Below, piece after piece: positions 31,750-43,695 of a stretch of DNA of 64,000 bases. How positions within the stretch are numbered: position 1 is the first letter of the stretch; each line of letters starts with the position of its first letter. The translations under genes and the position numbers were made by a program. Below the pieces are notes generated by a model. That model had not been told where the DNA came from and did not search any database. It saw only the letters and a list, made by a program, of their open reading frames with translations. Source of the DNA: Didymella arachidicola (lineage: Eukaryota; Ascomycota; Dothideomycetes; Pleosporales; Didymellaceae); the NCBI GenBank assembly GCA_016630955.3, contig CM049985.1:372001-436000 (forward strand). Direction: 5' to 3'.

Positions 31750-32912
31750 ACACTCGAAAGATTGATCACTGGGAACCAGCTTCCTTTGTGCATATCACTG
31801 GAGTACCATTACGATACTACAGTCTTACGGCCCGTTACGACTCTTTCCTTCTTGTTGCGCGTTTGGCGAAGTGCATACGGCGGGACTTCAGATTCGCTTT
31901 CAATTTTTTCATACTACGATTACCATTCGTCTCTTCTCTAGTCCTACTGCTGGACTCTAGGAGATCCCCTTATGAACTTCTTGTGTTTCCGACTTTGTGC
32001 GAATTGCTTTTAATGAGCACGCGGACGGCTGTTCGTTATCTGCACGCCACTTGGGATACAACATTTCTCGGAACGGAGGGACTATGTTCGATGGACAACG
32101 AGCTCTGCGCCTGCGGCTAGAGCTCCTTGCACTCTCTCAGCTTTTGTTTGTCATTACGTGAGAAGGTGTAGGAAGTCAGAACAGTGAAGGATAGTGAATG
32201 GGTGGACTGTATAGGATGAAAACCTGAATGTTACACTCGTTCAACTTTTAAATGTGCTCATTCGCATCGGTGACATGTCGCTTCCACTGCAAATCCTCTC
32301 AAGCATGCATGCACTGCGTCACGTATATATATCGTGCGTGCAGGAATGCGTCACCCAATGAGCGTCAGCGTAGGGACTCGTGGCAACCAATTCGGTTAGC
32401 GTATTCTATCAGCCGGTAAAATGTCTTATCGTGCGCCGGCTTTCTACACTCTCTTGCATACATTCGTACGGCCTTGCATGCTGAGGCTCTGTGAAGTTGT
32501 TACGTAATCAGACGCTGCGTCATCGGTACTGTACGCCCAATGGTCATCAGGTGCGTGTGCTGCTTTGCTGTGTCTATTTCCAAGAGTCGATCAGCCGTAG
32601 TGAACGCCAAACTATACCTAGGTAGATACTTGGCGCAACCCACTCCTCCTTCCCAAATGAGCGGCTATTGATCCTGCGCTCGTGACCCTCAAGATGTCAG
32701 GACGCAATTGGAGCCATGCTGCGTCAGACAAGAGCATCACTTGCTATGGCACGGCAGCCTTGTTGAAGGAAGGAGGGGCTCTATGTCGCAGCCTTCAGCC
32801 CCTTCCCCTTCCACACACACCTTGTCATTAGCCCAAGCTCTGTTTCTACTAGACCCCTTCCTTGCTGCTGTCCCTCGCCTTCTTCAGTATCCAACCGAAT
32901 CTACCAACAGCC
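31750..32912. other. Intergenic, 1.16 kb
   Basis: Holds the 3' UTR of the Q-rich gene (T-rich, about 31,790-32,000) and the promoter of the amine oxidase gene. A short TA-repeat lies at 32324-32333. An ORF at 31788-32120 looks like UTR read by chance. Confidence 0.5.
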
Positions 32913-34752
32913 ATGGGCAACATAGGTAATGAGAATCGCGCTTACAAGGCTCGCAACAGTCCCAACACCGTTGGTGCCGGTTCTAGTCCGACAACCAACC
33001 GCATTCATCTCGACCTGCCAACGTCAAACGGCGACTCGTTACCTATGCTTCGAAGAGCAGCTGGAAAAATACCTAACATTGGTATAGTAGGTGCTGGCGT
33101 CGCTGGCCTACGCTGTGCAGAAGTACTTCTCCGGCATGGCGCCAAAGTAACTATCTTCGAAGCGCGGGATCGTGTTGGTGGACGATTCTGCCAGGGCAAA
33201 GTAGGTAACCATTTGGTCGATCTGTGAGTTGTCTTGGTCACATAATGCACCAGAAGCTGACCGACTTTCAAGCGGCCCGAACTGGATTCATGGAACGGAC
33301 AACAACCCTATCCTTGATCTTGCTAAAGAGACAAATACCGTCACGATGAACTGGGACGGCCGCCAGTCTGTCGTTGATGCTCTTGGAAAGTATCTATCCG
33401 ACAAAGAGGCAGCAGAGAACACTGAGACTGTGTGGTCCATCATCGAGCAAGCCATGAAGCACTCGAATGCAGAGAGTTCGACAATAGATCCAAAGAGAAG
33501 TCTGTACAACTTCTTCGAAGAGGCAGTGGAAAAGCTGTTCGTCGATGAAGGAGACGAGATTGCGAGACAGAAGAGGCGGACGATCTTGCAGATGTCAGAG
33601 ATGTGGGGTGCTTTTGTGGGCAGCGAGATCCAGAAGCAGAGTTTGAAGTTCTTCTGGATGGAGGAATGTATTGATGGTGAGAATTTGTTCGTTGCAGGGA
33701 CGTACAAAAAGGTGCTCGAGAAGATTGCTCAGCCGGCTGAAGAGGTAGGCATTCGATATAAGACTACAGTGAAGAAGTTGGTCTCGAATGCAAGCGATGA
33801 GGAGTCAGAGCTGTCAGTGACGGTGGAGTACGAGAATGCTGAGGGCGTACGTAGAGAGACGTTTGACGGTGTTGTCATGACGGCGCCTTTGGGGTGGTTG
33901 AAAACGAATCTGGACGCATTCGAGCCAGCATTGCCACAGCGGCTACAAGAAGGTATCGCAGCGATCGGATATGGTCACTTAGATAAGGTGGGTTATTACT
34001 GATATCCCTGCATATCGAATCGTGGCTGATATATCCAGGTCTACATCACCTTTCCAACCGCCTTCTGGAACATTGCAAATTCATCTTCGAGCTCCGAATC
34101 TGCATCCATGTGCCGTTCATCGACCTTGTCCTCAAGCCTCCCGAACGTCCCTGCAACAACCGCTCCCGTCCATCAACTCGGTGCCGCCGACTCGCCCGTC
34201 GACCCCTCGCACTACGCTGGCTTCACATCTTTCATCGCACCAGCTTACGCGACCGACACCAATCCGCAGCATTGGAACCAGGAAGCCGTCAATCTTGCCG
34301 CTCTGCCTGGCTCGACCGCCCATCCCACATTGTTATTCTACACTTACGGCCCCACAAGTCAGCATGTCGCCAATCTCGTTTCCAAGAACCCTGATAAGGA
34401 CACGCAGAAACGCGCACTGGTTGAGTTCCTCCAGCCATACTTCTCGCGGTTGCCCAACTACGACGCAAGCAACGAAGAGCACAAACCAAGCCATGTGCTC
34501 GCCACGGCATGGGCGAACGATGAGCTAGCAGGGTACGGGTCGTATGCAAACTTCCAGGTTGGGTTGGAGAAGGGTGACGAGGACGTCGAGGTTATGAGAC
34601 GAGGTATCCCAGAGAGGGGAATATGGCTGGCTGGCGAGCATACAGCTCCCTTTGTTGCTCTGGGAACTGTAACAGGAGCGTGGTGGAGTGGAGATGGGGT
34701 TGCGAAGAGGATTGTCAAGGCTTGGGGGTTGGATGGGAAAGTTTCCGTGTAG
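32913..34752 (+). CDS. FAD-dependent amine oxidase, polyamine-oxidase-like
   Basis: Flavin amine oxidases of this type (yeast Fms1, plant PAO) oxidise spermine, spermidine or their acetyl forms. Three exons, 32913..33223, 33273..33987 and 34039..34752, give 579 aa. Introns are 49 bp (GTGAGT...CAAG) and 51 bp (GTGGGT...CCAG). IGIVGAGVAGLRCAEVLLRH then TIFEARDRVGGR is the N-terminal FAD site. The first junction restores VDLGPNWIHGTDNNP, and the second LDKVYITFPTAFW. The C-terminal FAD motif is GIWLAGEHTAPFVALGTVTGAW. GVVMTAPLGWLK is the usual internal landmark. The start has good context (ccATGg) and adds about 55 non-conserved residues before the FAD motif. No signal peptide is clear. Confidence 0.9.
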
Positions 34753-35092
34753 CCCATAAAGACCAGTAGATTAGCTAGTTCACGCTCAAACTGTTGCTGT
34801 GGTCGAGATCATACAGCGAAAGGAATGAAATCGACAGTGACCTCGTACGGTGCATGTCTCAAGGTTAGTCTTCATGCTCAGCCAATAGAACCCCCACACT
34901 GACCGTAGAGAACTTGTGCTTGTCAAACGATTCTGTTTGTATTATCCAAACCTGTGAATGATCATGCGCATACATATAGAAGGCTGGTGAGTTTTCCCAT
35001 ACTGCAGTGTATAGATAGCATCTCGAGAAACTCAACACTCTTCCGTGTTGCATCATCAACGAGCTTCATGACGAATCTGCAGATCGATCATC
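34753..35092. other. Intergenic, 340 bp
   Basis: No gene seen. The sequence just upstream of 35093 is presumed promoter of the small unknown gene. Confidence 0.5.
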
Positions 35093-35542
35093 ATGTCAGG
35101 CATCAACATCACAGACTGTACTCCAAGCTTTGGCCCAAAAGATGTAATCAGGAAGACATCCAGCACCTGGAACGATGTGCTTCGTGCGCATAATCTTCCC
35201 ACCCGCGCGGACGGTAATGGCTCCATCAACTCTCCACGCCCCCAGGGTTTCCCTACCGCAGAGGAGCTCCGACGAGCCGGTTACGATATCGAAGTTTTTA
35301 GATGGCTACCGGAGTTTCGGCACTGGCAAGATCCTTACATTGGATGCGAGGCCATCAGTTACGATCAGGACCTCCTGAAACCTGATTCGGCGATGTACAT
35401 TCCTCTCGTCGACCTCTTTGCCAGGGGACCTGTTGATTGGACGTGGTACCAAAATTTACCGATTGTGAAGCACGTAGAGAGGCGGGATGAGCTTAAGAAG
35501 GAGATCGCGGTCAAGGAGCAGAAGAGGAGGCAGGTTAATTGA
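35093..35542 (+). CDS. Small protein of unknown family, paralogue of the gene at 36.3 kb
   Basis: A 149-aa single-exon ORF. It is supported as a gene by its similarity to the downstream gene: STWNDVL, INSP.P, EFRHW..P..G, DLF.RGP and a Trp-Tyr pair occur in the same order in both. The C-terminal 25 residues (KHVERRDELKKEIAVKEQKRRQ) would form a charged helix or coiled coil. The downstream copy is much longer after this point, so this one may be a short member or a truncated copy. I recognise no domain and assign no function. Confidence 0.6.
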   Translation: MSGINITDCTPSFGPKDVIRKTSSTWNDVLRAHNLPTRADGNGSINSPRPQGFPTAEELRRAGYDIEVFRWLPEFRHWQDPYIGCEAISYDQDLLKPDSAMYIPLVDLFARGPVDWTWYQNLPIVKHVERRDELKKEIAVKEQKRRQVN

Positions 35543-36259
35543 TTATGGAGACTTTGAATGCGGATATTGAGTTGCATGAGTACGAACTCGAGCGTTATAG
35601 AGACTGCATCCAGCACTATCTCAATATTTGGAGTAGCAGTACTTGGAGGCTGAAATGCACAAGGTAATTCCGGGCAAATGAAATGGACGGGAAGAGGAAC
35701 GGAGTGTTTCGAGCCTCCTTTGGCAGTAGAAGTTTATAGATTTCGCCCTCACTGTGTGCGCCTGAACGTATCGTGAATAACTTGTGCTTCTCGTTTCCTC
35801 GCTCATACGTCATCAGCTGACGACCTGTGTTGGTCATGGAGCGCCTTCCCAAACGTTGTCGTCAACCGGCGACTTGTTAGCAGCGTCAGATTCTCTCATG
35901 ACGTTCCAAATGTTATTGGATCTGTATAAACTGTAGAGTCTGGTGGAGTTTTACATTTCGCTTGATGCGTAACGCATTTAGAGATAGTTGGTACTTCTGA
36001 GCACAGATCATCATTTCCCGGAGGCCTGTGAAAAATCCTTCCTAGCACGTTGTTCAATTGCTGCTGTTTGGAGGCCCTGTTTCTACTTCACAATTGCTAG
36101 TCACCGTTCAATGGTGCCATACCAGACATAGTAGGTATATATTAGCCACTGTTCTCTCTTGCAAATCCTCAATACAACAGCAACAGTGATCTTTTCCAGG
36201 GCCAGTAAGCTATTACTTACACGTCTTCCTTTCGGCGTACGGCTCCAAGTACCTCGATC
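35543..36259. other. Intergenic between the paralogues
   Basis: 717 bp with no supported ORF. It presumably separates the two units of the tandem duplication. Confidence 0.5.
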
Positions 36260-37838
36260 ATGTCAGCTACCGCCAGAGTCAGCACCTGGAACGATGTACT
36301 TACGGCTTTGTCCAGACCATGCTATCCCGAGGGCTATGACCGTATCAATTCCCCCCTTCCACCCAGTATTCCAAGCTACAATGACTTCTTCTGCGTCGAT
36401 TAAATGGACAAAAATCGATACTCAATGGCTGCTTTTGTTGGACGAGTTCCGACATTGGAATAATCCTGTCTTTGGGCCACAGGTCCAGATCGAAGCTCTT
36501 ATGCTTCTCGCCACTGGAAGAATGTCAATGATAGACCTCTTCCGAAGAGGTCCCAAGAGCCCTTCTTGGTATGAAAGAATTCGGGAAGCCGATAGAAGTC
36601 ACGCACAGAATCAACGTCAGAGGATCCAGGCGGCGATCAAATCTGAGAATCAGCGAACCGAGGGTACACAGATGCTCGACATCAGAAAAGGGTTTGAAGA
36701 CACCGAGACTGATCTCAGGCTCTATCAAAGTCATTGTCTTGATTCAGAATCTTGCCCAGTCCAGATCATGCCTCCAAATGATCAGCCCGCCAGCACTCAC
36801 ATCGACATTGCAACCGCAATGGGTAAGTATCTCCACTTCTTACTTGATCCCGAAACTAGGCTTGATCAGCGCGTTCTTGAGGAATGCATCACCAGTCTCG
36901 CACAGGAGATCCATGCAGCCGAGCCTAAGCGTAAGAAGGAGATCATCGAGGCAGAATTGTATCAGGATGCAGTCACAATCCGGGAACATGCTGGCATGCA
37001 AGCTCGCGAAAGCGAGAGGCACATTAAGCCAGAGCGTGAGGAAGAAGTCAAGCGTTTGTCTCGCCAATATGCTCCTACATACATGGGGACACACTTGCAG
37101 ACGCAGCAGTCAGGAGCGACTAAGGGCAGTGAGATCTCACCAAATATCAGAAAGAAAGTCCCACGCGGGAGCGGAGAAGTAAAACACGAGGCAGGACCCG
37201 GTCCTTCAACATTAGCAAACCGTTCACGAAACCTCCAAGATGCAACGCCACTCACCGTTGATAATACCACGCACGAAGACTTAGTACTCAAGGACTTCAT
37301 TGAGGCCCACGACCAGCGCATGCGGGCTCACATGAAAAACGATCGCGAAAACCAGGCTAAACGTATTCAGCAAGCTAAGCCTGTTTTCGGACTTGAAAAC
37401 TGCCCTACCGACGCTACGGTCACCTGCCCTCGACCATGTCCTCAGCCTTCAATAGGGTCTCTCGACTTCAACCCTGCGCAGTCTCTGCTGCAACAAGCAG
37501 CATGCGGAGATACTCCTGGTTTGACAGCAACCTGTGGACCCTCCTATGGTACCTTCACCACCCCTCAACCAGATCCTCACCCACTCGCCACGCCTGATGG
37601 CTCTGACGTCATCTCAGTGGATAGTGCTGGAGGTGGACCCGAGAACTGCGCAGACTGTCTTGAGAGGCTCAGGAACGATATCGTGGACATCGAGAACCTC
37701 GCTCGAGAAATGAGGGCGGAGTATGAAGTCGCTCGCGCAAAGGTCGAGGGCACTGGCGACTTTGTTGTTGTGAGCAGGGATGGCTGTGCAGAGGCCAATG
37801 GCGGTGGAAAGGGCAAGGCGCCGATTCGAGAGATGTGA
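36260..37838 (+). CDS. Longer paralogue of unknown family, frameshifted near its N-terminus
   Basis: Two overlapping frames share the homology to the 35.1-kb gene. Frame A, 36260..36403, encodes MSATARVSTWNDVL and INSPLPPSIPS, then stops. Frame B is open to 37838 and holds DEFRHWNNPVFGP, MIDLFRRGPKSPSWY and everything after; its first usable ATG is 36381, giving 485 aa. No intron can join the frames, since the few AGs available lack acceptor context, so a frameshift around 36375-36400 is likely. Alternatively translation simply starts at 36381. The long C-terminal region is charged, coiled-coil-like (EEEVKRLSRQYAP, KKEIIEAELYQDAV) and ends with a helical segment (CLERLRNDIVDIENLAREM). Function unknown. 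Confidence 0.55.
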
Positions 37839-38365
37839 AGCTTGATACCTGGGAAGGATGCGGTATGTGGCATTAGAATAGTCGGACAGAAGCAGCACGG
37901 CTCAGCGGGATCGGGAGCAGTCAGTGCCTCCACAGGGTTCGTTCAAGAGTGAACAGGGCCTCTATTGGCTACAGTGAAGTGTTTATCTAGCTGTTCATCA
38001 GTACGAGAAAATATGTTGATTGTCAAGCACTTGGAGCATTATCAGAACCTCTGGAGCCGAGAACAATGTTGGCGGTGCGTTCATGCATTTGTAATCATGC
38101 TCGGTATCCTACATAGACAGAAAAAGAGAACTGAGAAAAGAAAAGGTCATCTATGCTAGCTGTCGACTCAGTGCCAGCATAGAGCTATGCTCGTAAACCG
38201 GCTGCTCATATCCTCATCCAGCAAAGCGTGCTAGGGTCCAAGGGGAGCTATGCTCAAACCCTACCTGGCCATCACTCAACCATTACGAACCACAACCGTG
38301 CTCGCCTCGCAAAGAAGACTGTTGTGCAAATCCTCTCACCGAAAGCCATGGAGGTCCTTCACCAT
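37839..38365. other. Intergenic, 527 bp
   Basis: Convergent 3' ends flank this interval. Nothing recognised. Confidence 0.5.
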
Positions 38366-38836
38366 CTACAACCTCAGGCCGCGCCTCATCTTCCTGGCGC
38401 CACCTGCTGCAGCACCAGTAGCCGCCTTGTCAGCCGGTCCACCATCGGGGTTGGTAACAGCACCAGCGAAGCCCACAGCGGCATTGAACAGATCAGCCGT
38501 GCTCTTATCCCTGGTCTCAGCAGCCTGAACCTGCGCCTTGCCATCCTCGCATGCGGCAACAGCAGCTGCGTTAGCACCGCAGACGTTAGTCAGCTGATTG
38601 CAGAGGGCGTTTGTGATGATGTTTGGGTTCAAGGCATCCTGCTGGCCGCCGCGAGCAAGAGGGTCCGCGATCTGGAAAGTGAATTCGTCCGCCTTGCGCC
38701 CGTTTTGGCCCGCTTCGAAAATGATGGTGGGTGTGCATTGGCCGAAGTCTGCGCCGCCTGCCGCAGCGCCCTGGGTTGCGTTACCCGCATTGCCAGCATT
38801 TCCAGCATTTTGGTTGTTGTTATTGTCGTTACCGGT

Positions 38837-38872
<36 letters not shown>

Positions 38873-39792
38873 ATTCTGCTGGCCCTGGTTTGCATTGCCT
38901 GCATTTTGGTTGTTATTGCCAGCATTTTGATTTTGCTGGTTGTTGTTTGCATTGCCGGCATTCTGGGTCGCGTCTGTGCCGTTGGTTGCATTTCCCACGT
39001 TACAGGAAGCCCCATTCCTGGCATTGGCATTCTGATTCGCACCTCCAGCTTGCTGGTTGTTGTTGCCCTGATTCTGGTTCTGGTTCTGGTTGTTGGCCGC
39101 CTGCTGGTTATTGTTATTGTTGTTGTCGTTGTTGTTGCCAGCATTGTTGTTCGCCTGGCCTTGGTTCTGGTTATTGTTGGCTTGCTGGTTGTTACCGCCC
39201 GCATTCCCTCCAGCAGCACCACCACCAGCTGCCGCCTGGGAGGTCACGAGGTCACCAAGTCCGGCAGCACTCATGAGGTCGAAGACACTCAAGCCATCGG
39301 CATTGAGAGGAGCGGCGGCCGAGCTCTTGCTGAGCGCAGCGGCGGCACCGTCGACATCGACGGCAGGGTCGATGAGGGGGGTAATGCCGCGGAGCTCAGC
39401 GGTAGCAGGAAGACTTGGGTCGCCGCAGACGTTCTGGACGTTGTCGTTGGCGAAGGGGTTGGTGTTCTTCTCAGCTGTGACCATGCCAATAGCCGCGGCG
39501 ATTGCATCTGCACCACCACCAAGCTGAGTGACGATGTCGTCGGCGCGCTGGAGCTAGGGGGTTGTCAGTGTTCTTTCGAGGAAGTATGTTGTAGGTGTAG
39601 TCCAATTCGTACCTTTGCGCAAGAGTTGGCTCCACCGAGAAGATCGCTGATGGCAGCGCCACCAATAGTTGCGGCAGCTCCGGCGTCACCACCCTCAACA
39701 GCAGTGATGGCCGCGATGGGGACCTGCTCCTGGCCGAAGCGGGCCTCAACGTAGGCGATGAGAGCCGTGATCAAGACTACCTTGGAGATCAT
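38366..39792 (-). CDS. Secreted protein with long Asn/Gln-rich repeat region
   Basis: Exons complement(38366..39553, 39613..39792), with a 59-bp GTACGA...CTAG intron, give 455 aa. A signal peptide is likely (MISKVVLITALIAYVEA). The conserved N-terminal part reads FGQEQVPIAAI, then GANSCAK-LQRADDIVTQLGG, AEKNTNPFAND, NVCGDPSLPATAELRGITPLIDP and ADGLSVFDLMSAAG. From about residue 180 to 330 nearly every residue is Asn, Gln, Gly or Ala, with hexanucleotide-scale repeats encoding Asn-Gln. A cysteine-containing C-terminal part follows (FGQCTPTIIFEAGQNGRKADEFTFQI, ALCNQLTNVCGAN). I recall this as a conserved ascomycete secreted family without known function. A wall-associated or surface role is inference. 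Confidence 0.85.
38815..39215 (-). repeat. Low-complexity Asn/Gln-coding repeats
   Basis: Degenerate repeats in the gene for the secreted protein; the clearest run, near 38836-38876, is a hexanucleotide repeat (GGTTCT-type on the plus strand) encoding alternating Asn-Gln. Such tracts change length easily, so alleles may differ in this stretch. Confidence 0.8.
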
Positions 39793-40642
39793 GATGTCGT
39801 GGAGAATCGTACGTAGTAGAGACTGTATAAGGTATATCGAATAGTAGTAATGAATGTGAGACTAGCTCTTGGATCGTAAAAGGCCAGCCGGTGGCAGAAG
39901 AACAAAGCAAAAAGAATGTAAGGCGAAAACAGAGAACTGTTGGTTGTGCTTGCGAGTAGTGCGTGCTGGAGAATCAGTGTAGCGGTGCAGGCCTCAGTTC
40001 TTATACTCGAAGCATTACCAAATATCATCTTACCCAGCCGCCAGTACTTGACATGACGACAGATTGTGTCTCGAATCTCTACAGAGTCTGTTTAGCCGCA
40101 TGTCGCAATCGGTATAGCTTTCCAGAATGTGAGAGAAGGATGCTCACTTAAGCGTTCACGCCGAGCTGCAATGCGTTCTGGAGCGTTGCAGCCGTTTGAT
40201 TTCCAGGCTCTTACTTCGTTGTGCCTGAGGAAATTGCCCGTTGGGGAAGTTGGGCGGGGCATCGCGAGGCTGGTGTTGGGGTGTCGTGCGTGCCTCAGTC
40301 GGTACGTGTTGCAGTGGGGTTTCATCAGGCATCGTGACACCTGTAGCCGCCACTACGCGAACACCAAGGCAATGCGTTTCGACCCTTAACGAATACTACA
40401 CATGTGGTTAATACAAGTGACTCTGACGAGATTCAAGGCAGAAACACGATGCAGAGCTGATACGCGTGGTTGTGAAAATTGCGTGCTGGTATTGGGAACG
40501 GAAAAGCGGGCACGGTCGCCGCGCGCCAAAAGATCTATGCTTTCTAGCACCCAGAAATGCCCAAGAAAGTATATGCAGAGAGTAGGAGATTGTTCAAAAC
40601 GCCGTGGGATCGGGGGAGACAGATCTGGATCCATGCGACAAA
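39793..40642. other. Intergenic, 850 bp
   Basis: Promoter and leader of the Asn/Gln-rich gene and the 3' side of the mS38 gene. No other gene seen. Confidence 0.5.
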
Positions 40643-41567
40643 CTACAACCTATCCAGCTTCCTTCGCAGCAGGCGCGTCCTCTTCATGAGCTTCTTGTAC
40701 TTGTGCTTCTTCATCTTGAGCTTCCTCTGCCTCTTGACGCTGATCAGAAGCATGCCCCTTCGCCTCCTCCTGACGTGCTCGCGGAAGGTCTTCGAGCGAC
40801 AAGTGTGGGTGGTAGGGAGCGAGACGTCGCGTGCCTCGTCGATTGCGAGAGGATCGAAGGGTACAGGCGCAGGCGGCGGTCTGAAAGCGTAGCTCTCGAG
40901 CGACTCTGGCTGTACCTGAGCGAAGTTGTCGAGGTGGAAGATATCCTCCTCAGCGGCCTCCTCCAAGGCGTCCATGGCCTCGTACTGGTCGGCCGAGGCT
41001 TGGACACCTGCGATGAACTCGGCCAGGGTCTTGTGGGTGTGTACGATGATGTCAGACTCGTTGCGCCTCTGCGGCTGGAAGATGGCCTCGAACTGCTCCA
41101 TGGAGGCTGGGATCGGGACATTCTGCTCCGCGGCAGGGCTGATCGAGATGGGGCGGTGTTGCGAGACGAGCGTGGACCAGACGAGGTCTGTGGTTTGTCA
41201 GCATATGCTCCATACAAACAGGTAGTATCAGGTGTCAGAACGTACGCTGCTCCATCAGGTGATCTGTTGGCTTGACGTATGGGATGTTGCGCGCTGCTGT
41301 TGCCGGCGCAGACACCCCCGAGGCCTTCAGCTTGCTGCTCCTCCGCGATTTCTTCTCTGAAGCCTTGACTTCCTCCGCGGCATTCTCAGTGAGTCTCTTT
41401 GAGTTGTCTGGGGGCGTCGAGGGCTTTGAGGACGATAAGCGCCGCTGGTGGCTTCGTCTGAAAGGCTGTTGCGCGGAGCTGATCGCAGCGCGGGCGACGG
41501 AGCTGGCGGGCACAGCAGCAATGGCGCTGGTCGAGCGGAAAGCTCTCCCAAGCGCAGGAGAGAACAT
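40643..41567 (-). CDS. COX24: Mitochondrial small ribosomal subunit protein mS38 (Cox24-like)
   Basis: mS38 (Cox24/Qri5 in yeast, AURKAIP1 in humans) is a basic protein bound to mitoribosomal 12S/15S rRNA. Exons complement(40643..41187, 41246..41567) with a 58-bp GTACGT...CACAG intron give 288 aa. The first true ATG is at 41567; the frame upstream has only TTG. The N-terminus (MFSPALGRAFRSTSAIAAV..., then RRSHQRRLSSS) is a convincing mitochondrial presequence. The junction gives MEQ-HLVWSTLVSQHRPI. The last 40 residues carry the family signature: RRRRRGMLLISVKRQRKLKMKK, then HKYKKLMKRTRLLRRKLDRL. The middle is poorly conserved, as usual. Confidence 0.88.
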
Positions 41568-42477
41568 GGCCAGCGGTGGAGGGGTGCTTGCGTGATGTTG
41601 GTGGTTGACTGGTTGGCTGCGGCTCAATCCTGCTGCAAGGCGTCACGCTCTGCCGCTAAGCTGAAAAGGCGCGTGCGGTCCGAGGTTTCCACGAGGGCGG
41701 CTTCGGGGAGAACACCACACCACATGAACGTTGGTGCTGCTGAGATGAGGCTGCATTTACGACGCAAGGGGTCTAACGCATCTGATTCTGAGTGTCCTTG
41801 TGCATTGACATCTCAGCCACAACTTCACTTGCTTTCAACATCACGCAGCTCCATATATGGCTGTCAGTGCTTATTTGTCACGTCTTCTTGTTATTGGCTT
41901 CATTACGCTGGACAGCTTTTGTACACACACTGGATGGCAGCCAAGTCGCCAAAGATCCGCCCGCTAATGCCAGCGAAATGCAATCGTGAGGGCCAAAAGA
42001 CCGTAGGCCAAGAGTGGAGAACGCTTCTTTGAGGTCGTGGCTTCTTGTCCGTTTGCAGATGTACACACCATCACGGAACAAAAGGTTATGCTGTCTCTGT
42101 TGCACGGCTTCCGCCACTGGGGCGCGCTGATGCTAGTGCTGCTGCTCTTTGAGTATCGCCAAACTGCTTCCGCTCCTAAGGCTGTGACTAGTGGAATATG
42201 TCGTCAAGACCATCTTAACACAAGAACTGAATAAATTACGCAGTCGAAAATCGGGGGTATAATGTCGGAACGAAGCGCTGTGCGGCTGCGGACGCCCGGA
42301 GAGCTGATAGCTGCTGAGACAGCCAACTAGTCCGGTAGCTGTTCCGGTAGTCGTATGGCGATGCATCTTAAATGTGGTTCTGCGGTGGCATTCGGCAGCG
42401 CTTGGCAGAGGTACGGCTAAAGCTGAGTCAACCTAGCGGTATCTGTCGATAAGGAGATGTGTATCTGAGTCGCTGAA
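41568..42477. other. Intergenic, 910 bp
   Basis: Lies between the mS38 start and the G-alpha stop codon. No supported gene. Confidence 0.5.
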
Positions 42478-43695
42478 TCAGAGTATCAGTGCGTTAAGGT
42501 TGCGCTGGACGATCATGTCCTGCACTGACGCCATCGTCTTCTTCAGCAGATCCGTATCTGTGGCGTTGGTATAGTGGACGTAGACTTCCTTCTTTGGCTG
42601 TCGCACCAAGTTACGGAACTTCTGGGCGAAGAACTCCTGGCCTGCCTCGACGTCGTTTGGCCCTCCCGTATAGTCAGGAAAGACCCTGTTAATGGGGCTC
42701 ATCCCACCAGCAATCTTTTCGCGGAACAAATCTATCTTGTTGAGGAACAGGATAAGAGCGGACTTCTCAAAGTACTTTGAATTCGAGATCGACTCGAAAA
42801 GCATCAGAGCTTCGTGCATTTGGTTGCCGTTCCTGTCTTCCACCAGCACATGGTCGTAACCGCTGATGGCGACCAAGAAGAGCACAACGTTGACGTTGTC
42901 GAAGACGTGTATCCACTTCTTTCGCTCTGAGCGCTGACCACCAACGTCGACCATCTTGTATGTGAGATTGCCCAGCTCGAATATCGTCTCGGAAATACCG
43001 GTCGTTCGTAGTCGCGTGCGCAGGATGTCTTGATCTGATGGGAGGAAGTCCTTCATGAAGAGACGGTCAATGTCTTGGAAGAAGCTATTGTTTTGTCAGC
43101 TATTGAGTCTTTTTGAGCGCGTGTTCGACTTACTAGCTCAGATTGTCATGCAGAGCGTATTGGTTGCCCTTCAGGATCGTCAATTGTACGCCCTTGTCAG
43201 CCCATAATGCATTGAAGGCGTGCAGATAGTCCTCCGGCATGGACTCTTCTGTGCCAATGTCGGGTGCAGAATTGACCATTTCGGAGAAACGCTGTTGAAA
43301 CGGATCAGTACGTTAGGCTTGTGAAAGTCGTGTAAAGACGTACGATGCACTCCTCGTCCTCGAAGTCTACGTCGTCCTCTTGCATAGCCGCGTAGATGGT
43401 CTGGAAAGCAGACACCAGGTTGTTGAAGATAGTCGCACGCCATGTCTGGCGCTCAAGCTTTCCAAACCCGCCGGCGTTGATGATGCGCATCTGCTTCAGC
43501 ACCGTCGACTTTCCACTCTCACCAGCACCTGTGTCGCGTCTTAGCAAAAGTGGTCGCGCCGCAGCAGCATTACATCGTACCAAGCAACAAGAGCTTCACC
43601 TCGCGCTCCGCCTTCCTCTTGTCCAGACGGAGGTCCTTTTCAATGTCCTCATTTTTCTTGGACTTGGGGTCCACGGGTTTCCTTCCAAAACACAT
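42478..43695 (-). CDS. Heterotrimeric G-protein alpha subunit, fungal group II
   Basis: Four exons, complement(42478..43084, 43134..43291, 43344..43528, 43581..43695), with introns of 49-52 bp, give 354 aa, the normal G-alpha length. LLLLGAGESGKSTVLKQM (P-loop GAGESGKS at 39-46), DVGGQRSERKKWIHVF (switch II), LILFLNKIDLF (NKxD) and HYTNATDT (the TCAT-like box) are all intact, so GTP binding and hydrolysis are expected. The N-terminus MCFGRKPVDPKSKK lacks the Gly-2 myristoylation signal of groups I and III and fits fungal group II. The catalytic Arg lies in LRTRLRTTGI. A second in-frame ATG at 43710 would add MANGV. It acts downstream of G-protein-coupled receptors at membranes. Confidence 0.93.

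Noticed and set aside
31788..32120. 110-codon ORF after the Q-rich gene
   Set aside because: Position and T-rich composition fit a 3' UTR.
38228..39754. 508-codon plus-strand ORF opposite the Asn/Gln-rich gene, with long Val/Leu runs
   Set aside because: It is the antisense reading of Asn-Gln repeats. The minus strand has a signal peptide, conserved family blocks and a correct intron.
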